From the NCBI GenBank assembly GCA_017474765.1, contig JAFVGW010000007.1, positions 1-64,000 on the forward strand: DNA of 64,000 nt, written 5' to 3'. The position numbers and the translations under genes are program-made. Source of the stretch: Salinivirgaceae bacterium (GTDB lineage Bacteria; Bacteroidota; Bacteroidia; Bacteroidales; SZUA-534). Each line of letters opens with the position of its first letter. Position 1 is the stretch's first letter. Positions 25,580-34,305 of this stretch are shown here, in pieces. Below the pieces are notes generated by a model, which searched no databases, was not told the DNA's origin, and saw nothing but the letters and a program-made list of their open reading frames with translations.

Positions 25580-27577
25580 TTACTTTTTTTTATAGGTAAG
25601 GCTCAGTGTGGCAATTTTGTCCATCACTTCTTTCTGACCAGTTGTGTTAACAACAAGGTCGAATACGCGTTCTACCTCGCCCAGTTGGTTAATGAATGGG
25701 GTAAATGAGTGGGTGAAAGACATTTCCAATTCCTTGAAATTTGATGTGTACTCATATGTGGCACTTTCTCCAGTCATCAGTCGCGACCATGCCTCGTCAA
25801 ATCTAGCCTTGGCTTCATCGTTCGGAACATACAAATCGATGAAACGTTTGCCTACAAATTCAACCTTTTCCACACGCGATAACTGCAACATCATGTCGTT
25901 AACATCAATAATTGTTCCTGACAGGTCAATGTCTATAGTGCCGAGAGTGTTATTTATTGCATCAAAGGCAAGCCTCATCTCGCCTTCACGCCGCACGGCC
26001 TCTTCTTGAGTGGCTTGCAGCTCTTCCATGTTCTGGCGCAACTCTTCCTCTTGAGAAGACAGTTCCTCGCCACGCATTTTTGATTCTGAAAGTAATTTGT
26101 TGGTTTGTTCTGTGATTCTTACATTCGATATTGTTGAAGCGATGTTTTCGCCAAGCGTCTGCAAGAAATCTATCTGATACTGAGGTATTTCGTTGAATGA
26201 TGCCAATTCCACAACTCCCAGCACATTGTCGTTTATTACAAGAGGGACAAGAAGCAGATAGTTTGGTTCTGCACCGCCCAAACCTGATGTGAGTTTTATG
26301 TATTCCTCTGGAATTTCTTTCAGATAGACAGGCAGTTTCTCAAATGCGCAACGTCCCACAAGACCTTCGGTCACGCCAAAGTTGGTTCTCAAGTATTTTT
26401 CGCGGTTGTATGCCACCGCACTTTTCATCTCAAAGTGAGGATTGTCTTTGTCCTGCTCGTTCAAAATATAGATAGCGCCCTGGTTAACTCCCAAATAATC
26501 AACCAAATGACGCATAACGTTGCTCGACAGAACATCCATATTCTCTGAGTTGTGACGAAGAATGTCGCCAAAATCGGCCAGGCCTTTGGTTGTCCAGTTG
26601 CGGATTTCGTCTTCGTGCTGGCGTTTCTTGTTGGCTTCGTCTGACGCACGTAGGTTCTTGCGCATTTCAAGCAGCGCATTTCCCAAAGTGTCGCTTTCTC
26701 CTAATGCCTCATAATCAGAATTATAGTTGCCATTTCCAATCTCGACAGCGAATTCTGATGTTTTGCGCAGCGATTCAATGAACCCGTTCAGTGCGTCGCC
26801 CATGTCACCAATTTCATCGTTCTTTGTAATTAGCTTTTCTTTTGGCAGAATACCTTTGGTCATTGTAATCAGGAATTCCTTGAGTTTATAGACAGGAACA
26901 ACAATGCTTCTTATTGTTATGGTACTAACTATAATGACAATAACCACAATTATCAAGACTGAAATCACAACGAAATTTTGGAACCATGCAAACGATGAGG
27001 CCATCTCGCGGTTGGCATTTTCGGTCTTTTTCGATATTATTTCTGTGAGAGCCTCTATTTCGCTCAATATTTTATAAGTCTCTTCAATAACATCGCCACC
27101 ATCTTCCACCATCATCTCTGCTTCCATACGAATAATATCTTCATTGTAGTCGAGCAACGATTTGAGGTTTTCCATGATGTCCTTATGATATCCGAACAAC
27201 GTATCTCCAATGGCTGTTAATATTTGCGTTAGAGCGGCTCGTTCTTCCTCTTCCCAGTTCTTTGATATCTCCATCAACTCCGATTGCAGTTTGGGGAATT
27301 GCACATCGTGCATCGCTTGCAATTTGCGTTTGTCGGGAGTGCCGGGTTGTTTCTCGATATAAACCCAGTTTTTGATGAGCATCTGTGAATTGTTCACCAT
27401 CGCATTGCATTCTTGCAGTCCGGACAATGATGGATTGTAGATGTTGAGAATGTCCTCATTCAATTTTCTGTTGGTGTTTGATGTGGAATATGTCACTAAT
27501 CCATTGATGATTACCACCAGAAGCAATGAGCCGAAGCCTATAAGCAGTTTATTAGAAATTGTTAAACGCGCATTCAT
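25580..27577 (-). CDS. Membrane sensor with HAMP, GAF and PAS domains and no output domain
   Basis: A 665-residue protein. Transmembrane helix 1 is at about 10-30. A helical periplasmic sensor follows (about 31-195, four-helix-bundle-like), then transmembrane helix 2 (about 196-218), a HAMP linker (about 220-275), a GAF domain (about 335-485), a coiled coil rich in Glu and Gln (487-530), and a PAS domain (about 530-650). No histidine kinase, cyclase or phosphatase domain follows, so it must pass its signal by contact. It has its own promoter (27601) and terminator (25531), downstream of a YfiR-like gene. In Bacteroidota, similar proteins accompany SiaB/SiaC proteins and PP2C phosphatases; a SiaBC pair lies 5 kb away. 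Confidence 0.85.
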   Translation of the reverse strand: MNARLTISNKLLIGFGSLLLVVIINGLVTYSTSNTNRKLNEDILNIYNPSLSGLQECNAMVNNSQMLIKNWVYIEKQPGTPDKRKLQAMHDVQFPKLQSELMEISKNWEEEERAALTQILTAIGDTLFGYHKDIMENLKSLLDYNEDIIRMEAEMMVEDGGDVIEETYKILSEIEALTEIISKKTENANREMASSFAWFQNFVVISVLIIVVIVIIVSTITIRSIVVPVYKLKEFLITMTKGILPKEKLITKNDEIGDMGDALNGFIESLRKTSEFAVEIGNGNYNSDYEALGESDTLGNALLEMRKNLRASDEANKKRQHEDEIRNWTTKGLADFGDILRHNSENMDVLSSNVMRHLVDYLGVNQGAIYILNEQDKDNPHFEMKSAVAYNREKYLRTNFGVTEGLVGRCAFEKLPVYLKEIPEEYIKLTSGLGGAEPNYLLLVPLVINDNVLGVVELASFNEIPQYQIDFLQTLGENIASTISNVRITEQTNKLLSESKMRGEELSSQEEELRQNMEELQATQEEAVRREGEMRLAFDAINNTLGTIDIDLSGTIIDVNDMMLQLSRVEKVEFVGKRFIDLYVPNDEAKARFDEAWSRLMTGESATYEYTSNFKELEMSFTHSFTPFINQLGEVERVFDLVVNTTGQKEVMDKIATLSLTYKKK

Positions 27578-27600
27578 TATCTAACATTTTTGTTTCTCAC

Positions 27601-27608
27601 CAAAAATA
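27601..27608 (-). promoter_or_regulatory. -7 element TATTTTTG of the sensor gene
   Basis: CAAAAATA on the plus strand reads TATTTTTG on the minus strand, 24 bases before the ATG at 27577. It lies after the terminator of the YfiR-like gene, so the sensor can be transcribed independently. Confidence 0.55.
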
Positions 27609-27661
27609 GAATTTTATTTTTATCTACTGAAAATTTTATCGGACTAAATTCAGATTGTTAT

Positions 27662-27694
27662 AAAAAAAGAGAGCCTTCATTTTGTGAAGGCTCT
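27662..27694 (-). terminator. Terminator of the YfiR-like gene
   Basis: AGAGCCTTCA and TGAAGGCTCT (27670-27694) form a perfect 10-bp stem with a 5-base loop. A T run follows on the minus strand (plus-strand A at 27662-27668). Confidence 0.9.
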
Positions 27695-27713
27695 TTTTGA
27701 GTTGTCCGAAACC

Positions 27714-28226
27714 CTATTCGGCAGACGCCGCATGAGTAATGAGGTTTGTACTTACGTGCAGCTTGCGGTCGTCAATTGCTTTTTTGTTGATTTCGTATTT
27801 GAGTTTGTCGTCAACTAAAAAGAAATTGATGCAGGAACCATTTTTGAGCGCTCCCGGTCTGTCGCTAAGAATCAAGGTTGATGATGAATCACCCACTTTG
27901 GCAATTACAGTGCTGAGTTTGTCAGCTTTGCTGTCGGCAAAGGGAAGGAAGAGAATATGGCATTTTGAAATCTCGTCGATGCTCTTAACACCAACCACAG
28001 AAATGGGGCAGGTGCCAACCATTTTGCCGTTTGTAAATGTCCTGACTTGGTTCAGAACATCGTTCTGGTTAACGATACAAATAACAAAATCACCAGTCTT
28101 TTCACTCGCAGGCCATTCAATCTCTTTTGTAAAGTTACATATGAACATGGCCTTATGTTTAGCTGCTTGAGCATAACTAAAGTTTATGCTAACGATTGCA
28201 AAAATCAGTAATAATAAACGTTTCAT
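27714..28226 (-). CDS. YfiR-like periplasmic protein (DUF4154)
   Basis: A 170-residue secreted protein. Residues 1-19 are a signal peptide (ending S-Y-A-Q). The rest matches the YfiR/DUF4154 pattern: F-I-C-N-F-T-K-E-I-E-W-P, D-F-V-I-C-I-V-N-Q-N, the C-H-I-L-F-L-P strand, and T-L-I-L-S-D-R-P-G with a late C-I-N-F-F-L. In Pseudomonas, YfiR is a periplasmic repressor of the membrane cyclase YfiN. In Bacteroidota such proteins are found beside HAMP-type sensors, as here. It probably controls the sensor encoded just downstream, although a terminator lies between them. Confidence 0.8.
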   Translation of the reverse strand: MKRLLLLIFAIVSINFSYAQAAKHKAMFICNFTKEIEWPASEKTGDFVICIVNQNDVLNQVRTFTNGKMVGTCPISVVGVKSIDEISKCHILFLPFADSKADKLSTVIAKVGDSSSTLILSDRPGALKNGSCINFFLVDDKLKYEINKKAIDDRKLHVSTNLITHAASAE

Positions 28227-28419
28227 AATTCCCCAATTTTAAATTGAACAAATACACTATAGAAACTGGTCTAAAAGTATAAAAAAAAGTTATTGCAGTT
28301 ATAGTTGACTTGTTTTTTTTCACAAAAGAGTGTATTTGTCAGATTAATAACCTTTTTTTATATATGAAAGTATGTTAATATGTGATAAATTGTAGGGGTT
28401 CGGTTTTGAAAAAATGAAT

Positions 28420-28427
28420 TACATTTG
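28420..28427 (+). promoter_or_regulatory. -7 element TACATTTG of the O-antigen ligase/TPR gene
   Basis: A perfect TAnnTTTG match, 17 bases before the ATG at 28445, so the leader should be very short. The 218-base gap to the divergent YfiR-like gene holds nothing else clear. Confidence 0.65.
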
Positions 28428-28444
28428 CAACAAAAACGGAGTTT

Positions 28445-30580
28445 ATGAGAGAATTTATCAGCAAAATAAAGCCTTGGGCAAAGTATTTACCTGTTGTCGT
28501 GTTTCTTGGAATCCTGCCTTTTGTTTGGGATTTGAATAATATGCTCGATGCCTCGTTGTTGCCGAGGCAATTGGCGTTGTCGTTCTTTTTGATCGCTATG
28601 ACGGTTACGTTTGCGGTTCTGTTTTTTAAAGGACAACGTTTCTGCTTTGATGGGAAATGCGTAAAAATTGTTTTTGGCGGATTGGCAATTTTTATGCTAA
28701 TGCACCTGATCTCATGGGCTTTCGGAGTGGTCAATGGATATGAGGCTTTTTTCCGTACCGTGAAGGAATTTGGGTTCTGTTTGTTTTTTCTTTTCATCTA
28801 TCAGCTGATAGTCAATGATTATCGGGGAAGAGACTTGATTCTGAAATTTCTGCTTGTGGCGGGTGCGGTTTTCATTATAATCGGAATCATCCAATTCCTG
28901 AAGGCTGATTTCTCAAAATTTGAAGAGTCAACCAGGAACTTGTCATATTATCTTAATTCTATAATTGAGGAGATTTATTCCACTTGTTCAAACAAGAATC
29001 TTTTTTCATCAATACTATTCTTAACATTGCCAGTATCAGTGTATTGCATGTTTTGCCACGACGACAGCCACAGGGCATTGTCGCTGTCGTGGCAGATTTT
29101 TGCAGGAATTGTGTCGATTGCCGATTTGGCATTGATTATCATAATGCTTACACGAACCGTTTGGGCTGCATTAGCTTTGGCATTAGTTGTGGCTTATATC
29201 CTTTCATATGCTAGAAAGGTTCAGACAAGCGGAGGCAAGGTCTCGCTGAAAACGAAACTTATATATATAGGTGTACCTGCGGGGCTTGTGGTTATTATGA
29301 TTGCAGTGTTTGCCTTGACCGACACACAGCTTGAACGGACAGTAGTGGAACGAGTCGCTATAACTTTCAATCCTGAAAAGTATGGTTATAGGGACAATGA
29401 ACATGGCGAGTCTTCTGTAGCAATGCGAAAGTTGGTTTGGGGAAAGACTTTGGAGATGGTAAAGGATCATCCGATATTGGGTGCAGGTCCTGGTCAGTGG
29501 CAGATTGAACTACCCAAATATGGTCTCGATGAGTTCGGCGCAAAACTGCGCGACGGCTCACTAACCTTCCAGCGTCCGCATAACGATTATTTGTGGTTTG
29601 CATCAGAAGTAGGTATAATAGGTTTGCTCGGGTATTTGATTTTTTATGTTGGCATTCTATTTGCCGGATTGTCAAATATAAAACGTACAACCAATGGTAG
29701 AGTCGCATTGTTTAATATTGTGGCTGTTGCTGCACTAACTGGTTGGATAGTGGTTTCGCTGCTGGATTATCCTCATGAACGTATTGAGCATAATGTGTTT
29801 TATCTGACCATTTCGGCAATAGTGCTTGCCGACTACGCAAAGCGGGTTGTTGCTGATAATCAGGCAGAACAGTCGGGGAACCCGACAATCACGATGACAA
29901 TTCTGGTGTTTGGACTGATTGTGAGTGGTTTGCATTTGTGGCAGACATGGGCATATTATAAAGGAGAAAAGAATGGCCGACTTGTTTTGGCAGCTTACTA
30001 TCATGAAGATTGGAATGCCGTTGTCAGGTTGACACGGAATGTCGATGCTCAAATGTATACTTTGGACAATTATACTGTGCCCATCCATTATTACAGAGGT
30101 GTGGCATTGTCGTTTAAAGATAACGATAAGGCTGCAATTGGCGAGTTCGAGCAGGCACTTGAAAAACATCCTAACCATATGTTGTCATATTGCGGCTTGG
30201 GAGCATCGCTGATGAGGATGCAGCGATATGACGAGGCAATAAAATATGTTGAACGGGTTCTTGAAATGTCGCCGCGTAATAGTCAGGCATTGTTCGATAT
30301 GGCTATTATCCATTATAATAAAAGAGAGTTCAAGCAAGCTCTTGATTATATGTTGAAGCTGCCTTTGGTGATAGAGTCCGGGCCACGGAATTATGAGGCA
30401 ACTCGCAGGTCGATCTGCAGGGCAGCTGTTGCGGAAAGTGCACCGCGATATAATAGAGATAATCTGCTGAATTGGCTGAATAACGACAGCAGAGTGGATT
30501 CTTCTATAAAGAGATATTACTCTGATAGTTGTTCTTTTGACGAGTTGATTCTTAAAGAATTGGGGCCGAACAATCAGTGA
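28445..30580 (+). CDS. O-antigen ligase-family membrane protein with C-terminal TPR domain
   Basis: A 711-residue polytopic protein. About twelve transmembrane helices span residues 15-470. The large extracytoplasmic loop (about 300-395) carries the ligase/polymerase signature, with P-I-L-G-A-G-P-G-Q-W and R-P-H-N-D-Y-L-W-F-A-S-E-V-G (PF04932). Residues 540-690 form tetratricopeptide repeats (for example A-I-G-E-F-E-Q-A-L-E-K-H-P-N and A-I-K-Y-V-E-R-V-L-E-M-S-P). Ligase-TPR fusions are common in Bacteroidota and may ligate glycans to lipid A or to proteins; the acceptor here is unknown. It stands apart from the two glycan loci. The last 7 bases overlap the converging mntP gene. Confidence 0.88.
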   Translation: MREFISKIKPWAKYLPVVVFLGILPFVWDLNNMLDASLLPRQLALSFFLIAMTVTFAVLFFKGQRFCFDGKCVKIVFGGLAIFMLMHLISWAFGVVNGYEAFFRTVKEFGFCLFFLFIYQLIVNDYRGRDLILKFLLVAGAVFIIIGIIQFLKADFSKFEESTRNLSYYLNSIIEEIYSTCSNKNLFSSILFLTLPVSVYCMFCHDDSHRALSLSWQIFAGIVSIADLALIIIMLTRTVWAALALALVVAYILSYARKVQTSGGKVSLKTKLIYIGVPAGLVVIMIAVFALTDTQLERTVVERVAITFNPEKYGYRDNEHGESSVAMRKLVWGKTLEMVKDHPILGAGPGQWQIELPKYGLDEFGAKLRDGSLTFQRPHNDYLWFASEVGIIGLLGYLIFYVGILFAGLSNIKRTTNGRVALFNIVAVAALTGWIVVSLLDYPHERIEHNVFYLTISAIVLADYAKRVVADNQAEQSGNPTITMTILVFGLIVSGLHLWQTWAYYKGEKNGRLVLAAYYHEDWNAVVRLTRNVDAQMYTLDNYTVPIHYYRGVALSFKDNDKAAIGEFEQALEKHPNHMLSYCGLGASLMRMQRYDEAIKYVERVLEMSPRNSQALFDMAIIHYNKREFKQALDYMLKLPLVIESGPRNYEATRRSICRAAVAESAPRYNRDNLLNWLNNDSRVDSSIKRYYSDSCSFDELILKELGPNNQ

Positions 30581-31134
30581 GTGAACAAGTGCTCAAAAAG
30601 GATTTTTAAGCCAATCAGAATCAGCACAATTCCGCCAATCAGTTCGAAGTTGAACTGGCAGATGCGTTTGAAGCAGGCGCCAAGGTAGACCCCGACAATG
30701 GTCATCAGGAACGAAACTGCAGCAATGGTCAGGGAAGGGGAGAGCAGCGTGTTTCGCATCAATCCTAAGTTTACGCCAACAATGAGCGCATCGATGCTAG
30801 TGGCGACCGCTAACCCGAGCAAAACCTTGTAACTCGTTGTGTCAAAATGACCTTCTTCTTTTTCGCTGAGTGATTCACGAATCATGTTTCCGCCAATGCA
30901 TGCCAACAACCCAAAGGCAATCCAATGGTCGAAAGAGTCGATGAGATTGGCAAAACTGGCACCTGCCATCCATCCGATTACGGGCATAATACCCTGAAAA
31001 CCTCCGAAAAAAACTGCCATAATCAAGGCTGTCTTTAATCGGGGCTTCTCCATCATCAGCCCTGCAGTTATGGAAACCGCAAAGCAATCCATTGCAAGTG
31101 CAACGGCTATAATCAGAATATCAAGTGTGCTCAT
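30574..31134 (-). CDS. mntP: Manganese efflux pump MntP
   Basis: A 186-residue inner-membrane protein with six helices. The family signatures are A-M-D-C-F-A-V-S (residues about 14-21), with its conserved Asp in helix 1, and the repeated-half equivalent A-T-S-I-D-A-L-I-V-G in helix 4. The ATG at 31134 is chosen because it directly opens the first helix (S-T-L-D-I-L-I-I-A); the 23 codons upstream are charged and not family-like. The role is export of surplus manganese. Many mntP genes have a manganese riboswitch; none is obvious in the short upstream region here. Confidence 0.93.
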   Translation of the reverse strand: MSTLDILIIAVALAMDCFAVSITAGLMMEKPRLKTALIMAVFFGGFQGIMPVIGWMAGASFANLIDSFDHWIAFGLLACIGGNMIRESLSEKEEGHFDTTSYKVLLGLAVATSIDALIVGVNLGLMRNTLLSPSLTIAAVSFLMTIVGVYLGACFKRICQFNFELIGGIVLILIGLKILFEHLFTH

Positions 31135-31239
31135 CTTTTTTTCGGCAAATATATGTGAGCGATTAAAATCAATATTTTTTTCGCACAAAAAAATCTTTGT
31201 CAATCTTTTAGTTCGTGTTATTTCTATAGAACAAACCTT

Positions 31240-31247
31240 TACATTTG
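31240..31247 (+). promoter_or_regulatory. -7 element TACATTTG of the pseudouridine synthase gene
   Basis: A perfect TAnnTTTG match, 22 bases before the ATG at 31270. Confidence 0.6.
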
Positions 31248-31269
31248 CAGTTCATTAAAAATAGTCAGT

Positions 31270-32397
31270 ATGCGGTACACATCAGACAACAGAAGTGACA
31301 GAAAGCCAGACCGTAACAGGAATAATTACGGGCAAAACGATTCGGGCAGAGAATCCAGAAATTTTGGAAAAAGCGAAGGAGCAAGGTTTGGAAAAAGTGA
31401 CGCGACCAGAAGATTCGGTCATCGGCCTTATGGCGAGAACGGGGAATCGGACGGACGGTATCGCCAAGGTAATGGCGGTGAAAAGCGTCAGATGCATCGC
31501 TCCAATGACGGTTCCACCAACGAAAATCGCGGATACGGGCAGTATCGCGGCAACGGACAAATGCGTGGCAACTATCGTGACAAAAACAATAATGGTCAGA
31601 ATCAACGTTTTGCGCGTCCAAGAATTGAGCGTAATCAAAATGATGCCGAACAACAGTATTTTTCGAAATACAAGGAGGATGACGGAATCCGTCTGAACCG
31701 CTATATCGCAAACGCAGGCGTATGCAGCCGTCGTGATGCAGAACAGTATATTTTGGCAGGAGTGATAACCATCAACGGTAAGGTCGTAACCGAACTTGCC
31801 ACAAAAGTTCATTATGGCGATGTGGTCAAGTTCAACAACGCGCCATTGATGCCAGAAAGAAAAACTTACATTTTGCTCAATAAGCCAAAAGATTACGTTA
31901 CAACCACAGAAGATCCGCATGCTGAAAAAACAGTGATGGATCTTATTGGTGATGCTGGAAAGAACAGGGTTTATCCGGTCGGTCGGCTTGATAGGGCAAC
32001 CACAGGACTTTTGCTGTTAACTAATGATGGTGATTTGGCTGAGCATCTTTGCCATCCGAAGTATAACAAGCAGAAAATCTATCATGTAACACTCGATCGC
32101 AAGGTGGAGGCAGAAGACATTGAAAAGTTGGTAAGCGGAATCGAACTTGAAGACGGTATGGCAAGCGCCGATGAAATAGAATACTGCAATCCGGAAAACC
32201 TTGCTGAAGTAGGTGTTGTTATTCACAATGGCCGAAACCGCATTGTGCGTCGCATGTTTGAGGCGTTGAAATACAGGGTAAGGAAACTTGACCGGGTTTA
32301 TTATGCCGGGTTGACCAAGAAAAATCTACCTCGCGGCAAATGGCGTTTCCTCACTGAAAAAGAAATCGCAATGCTGAAACGCGGTGCCTATAAATAG
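31270..32397 (+). CDS. RsuA/RluB-family rRNA pseudouridine synthase with long basic N-terminal tail
   Basis: A 375-residue enzyme that converts uridine to pseudouridine in ribosomal RNA. An S4 RNA-binding domain covers about 139-185 (L-N-R-Y-I-A-N-A-G-V-C-S-R-R). The catalytic aspartate is Asp241 in G-R-L-D-R-A-T-T-G-L-L-L-L. The target base is probably in 23S rRNA as for RluB, but RsuA-like specificity cannot be excluded. The first 130 residues are almost only Arg, Asn, Gly, Asp, Ser and Gln, with no hydrophobic core, resembling an RG-rich RNA-binding tail. The core RluB protein lacks this. Confidence 0.92.
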   Translation: MRYTSDNRSDRKPDRNRNNYGQNDSGRESRNFGKSEGARFGKSDATRRFGHRPYGENGESDGRYRQGNGGEKRQMHRSNDGSTNENRGYGQYRGNGQMRGNYRDKNNNGQNQRFARPRIERNQNDAEQQYFSKYKEDDGIRLNRYIANAGVCSRRDAEQYILAGVITINGKVVTELATKVHYGDVVKFNNAPLMPERKTYILLNKPKDYVTTTEDPHAEKTVMDLIGDAGKNRVYPVGRLDRATTGLLLLTNDGDLAEHLCHPKYNKQKIYHVTLDRKVEAEDIEKLVSGIELEDGMASADEIEYCNPENLAEVGVVIHNGRNRIVRRMFEALKYRVRKLDRVYYAGLTKKNLPRGKWRFLTEKEIAMLKRGAYK

Positions 32398-32479
32398 GGG
32401 ACTCAATCAAAAACGACATTTTGTAGTAAAAAATAAAACAGAGCCGATTAATTTGGTGCAATTGTTGTTATAAAAGTTT

Positions 32480-32487
32480 TATATTTG
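32480..32487 (+). promoter_or_regulatory. -7 element TATATTTG of the SiaB-SiaC pair
   Basis: A perfect TAnnTTTG match, 32 bases before the ATG at 32519, with a TTTG (32452-32455) further upstream that may serve as the -33 element. Confidence 0.6.
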
Positions 32488-32518
32488 TATTGACTTTTAT
32501 GAACCCCATGTATTAATA

Positions 32519-33085
32519 ATGGACAATTGCGTTAGTTTATTGAGTTATAAGGGCAAAATAACATTCGACAAAGTCAATGACTTGTTGGATGAATATCAGC
32601 GCAAAATGCCTGCCACTTGCAGCGTGAAGTGCCGGATGCGATTGTATTCCATTGTTGTTGAGTGTCTTGAGAATGCGTACAGACATAATATAGAAGGTTC
32701 GGATTATCAAGTAACTGTCGATTTGTGGAATCAGCAATCCGATTTTGTCCTTTTTGTTGAGAATAAGATAAAGAATGATGAGATTGGACCGTTGGCAAAT
32801 TACATTGAGCGGATTAACGCGGCTTCGCCAGCGGAATTGAAAAAATTATACTTTGAAACAATCTATCACACAACAATATCAGAAAAAGGCGGGGCAAGAG
32901 TAGGATTGATGAAGATTCGCCGATGTGCAAGCCAGCCGATAAAATATGAATTTGTCGCAATCGATAATAATATATCTTTGTTTAACATAATAGTCAGAAT
33001 TACTGACGTTTACCAAGCGGACCACAATGACAATGAACTCTATCAGAATTCAAGAAACCAAAACGTCTCCTGCGGTTGTTTTTGA
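32519..33085 (+). CDS. SiaB-family protein kinase (DUF6272)
   Basis: A 188-residue protein of the SiaB kinase family, a GHKL-like fold. The N-box-like helix V-E-C-L-E-N-A-Y-R-H-N is at about 49-59. A glycine-bearing ATP-lid segment follows further on (S-E-K-G-G-A-R-V-G-L-M-K-I, about 122-134). In Pseudomonas, SiaB phosphorylates SiaC, which otherwise activates the cyclase SiaD. The next gene encodes a SiaC-like protein, and its start lies 59 bases inside this one. No PP2C phosphatase (SiaA) or cyclase (SiaD) gene follows here. Confidence 0.85.
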   Translation: MDNCVSLLSYKGKITFDKVNDLLDEYQRKMPATCSVKCRMRLYSIVVECLENAYRHNIEGSDYQVTVDLWNQQSDFVLFVENKIKNDEIGPLANYIERINAASPAELKKLYFETIYHTTISEKGGARVGLMKIRRCASQPIKYEFVAIDNNISLFNIIVRITDVYQADHNDNELYQNSRNQNVSCGCF

Positions 33086-33437
33086 CCTTGATAACAACAA
33101 GTTTGAAATTACAGGATGTTCGCGACCAGAGGATGTCGTGGTTTTTTATCAGCCGATTGTTGATTGGCTTTGCGATTTGAAGATAAGCATCAACGATGAG
33201 TTGCTGGCAAAATTCCAGAGCAATCCGATAGTTTTCAAACTGTTTTTTGAGTATTTCAATTCGTCGTCTGCGAAGTATGTTTTGGACATAGTCCTGCTTA
33301 TTAATGAATTGTTTAAGTGCGGGTTAAATGTCAGAATTGAATGGCAATACAAGCATAATGATGAGGATATGCTTGAAACGGGAGAGGAGTTTACCGATTT
33401 GATTAAATGCCCGATTAGTTTTGTCGAAGTCCAGTGA
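33027..33437 (+). CDS. SiaC-family regulatory phosphoprotein (DUF1987)
   Basis: A 136-residue protein. The family pattern is seen in I-Q-E-T-K-T-S-P-A-V-V-F-D at the start, Y-Q-P-I-V-D-W-L, and F-E-Y-F-N-S-S-S-A-K-Y, whose serine run sits where SiaC proteins are phosphorylated. L-D-I-V-L-L-I-N-E-L follows. It should be switched by the kinase encoded just upstream and counteracted by a PP2C phosphatase elsewhere. The start overlaps the kinase gene by 59 bases, and a second ATG lies at 33033. Its partner could be the HAMP-GAF-PAS sensor at 25580-27577 or an unlinked cyclase. Confidence 0.82.
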   Translation: MTMNSIRIQETKTSPAVVFDLDNNKFEITGCSRPEDVVVFYQPIVDWLCDLKISINDELLAKFQSNPIVFKLFFEYFNSSSAKYVLDIVLLINELFKCGLNVRIEWQYKHNDEDMLETGEEFTDLIKCPISFVEVQ

Positions 33438-33478
33438 TTATCGGTGTAAACTGCTTTGTAATAGTTAGTTGCTCTGTT

Positions 33479-34270
33479 TTAAAATTCAAAAATCATACCT
33501 GTTTTTACATTCTCGCCTTTGAAGTTTTTCCGAAATTCGTTTATGACTTCAGGACTTGTGCAATGCGATGGCAAAACGTATTCAGAGCCAGTTTCTTTCA
33601 GATAATCAATGGTTTGGCTTAATTGCTCGTTGACTTCGGTCATGTGAAATCCTCCAATCACTCCATAAACTTTGCTTTGCTGGCAGACCTTGCGGGCTTG
33701 CTCCACAATGTTGCAGATGCCAGAATGGGCGCAACCAGAAATGACAAAGATGCCTTTGGCTGTCTTTATGGCAATTGCCGAATCGTCAATAATTGGGTCG
33801 GCCGTGCCGCCGGCAAAATGAAACTGAGGAACCAGTTCCCGCTCGAATGACATAGTTCGCTCTATTTTACCAAGATATACAATTCTCTCGGAAAGCCAGA
33901 GTGGCTCGCGGCTTTCGACAAGCGTGTTGCGGGCTTCAATGTTTTCGCGGGTTACGGCAATTGTCAGATTGCGTCCTGAACGCCCTGAATATCGGGTTGT
34001 AAAAGCGCACGGATGAGTGATGATGCGTTTCCCGCTGATGTATTGCAATCCATTTCCGTGGTCGTAGTGCCCATGGCTAATTACCACTGTGTCAATTTCT
34101 TTTAGGTTAACGCCTAGTTTGTCGGCATTTCGCAAGAACAAGTCGGAGGCTCCAGTGTCGAACAGGATTTGCCTATCGGCTTCAACAATGAACGATAATC
34201 CATGCTCCCCCTCAAAGTCTGGTAATGCCAACTTATCGGACAAAATGGTTATTTTGACACAGCCGTTCAT
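33479..34270 (-). CDS. Metallo-beta-lactamase-fold hydrolase (COG1237 type)
   Basis: A 263-residue metal-dependent hydrolase. The zinc/iron motif H-G-H-Y-D-H is at about residues 66-71, and the later I-S-G-C-A-H-S-G-I-C-N gives another ligand near 175-185. The terminal L-P-S-H-C-T supplies a final His. The order and length match COG1237, whose archaeal members take part in methanopterin synthesis; in bacteria the substrate is unknown. It is a single gene running toward the SiaC gene, with 40 bases between the ends. Confidence 0.85.
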   Translation of the reverse strand: MNGCVKITILSDKLALPDFEGEHGLSFIVEADRQILFDTGASDLFLRNADKLGVNLKEIDTVVISHGHYDHGNGLQYISGKRIITHPCAFTTRYSGRSGRNLTIAVTRENIEARNTLVESREPLWLSERIVYLGKIERTMSFERELVPQFHFAGGTADPIIDDSAIAIKTAKGIFVISGCAHSGICNIVEQARKVCQQSKVYGVIGGFHMTEVNEQLSQTIDYLKETGSEYVLPSHCTSPEVINEFRKNFKGENVKTGMIFEF

Positions 34271-34305
34271 TTATATTGCTTATAATGATTGAATTAGAAT
34301 GGTGT

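Noticed and set aside
30960..31230. Manganese riboswitch upstream of mntP
   Set aside because: The region before the chosen mntP start (31135-31230) shows no paired helices or conserved yybP-type core that I can identify.
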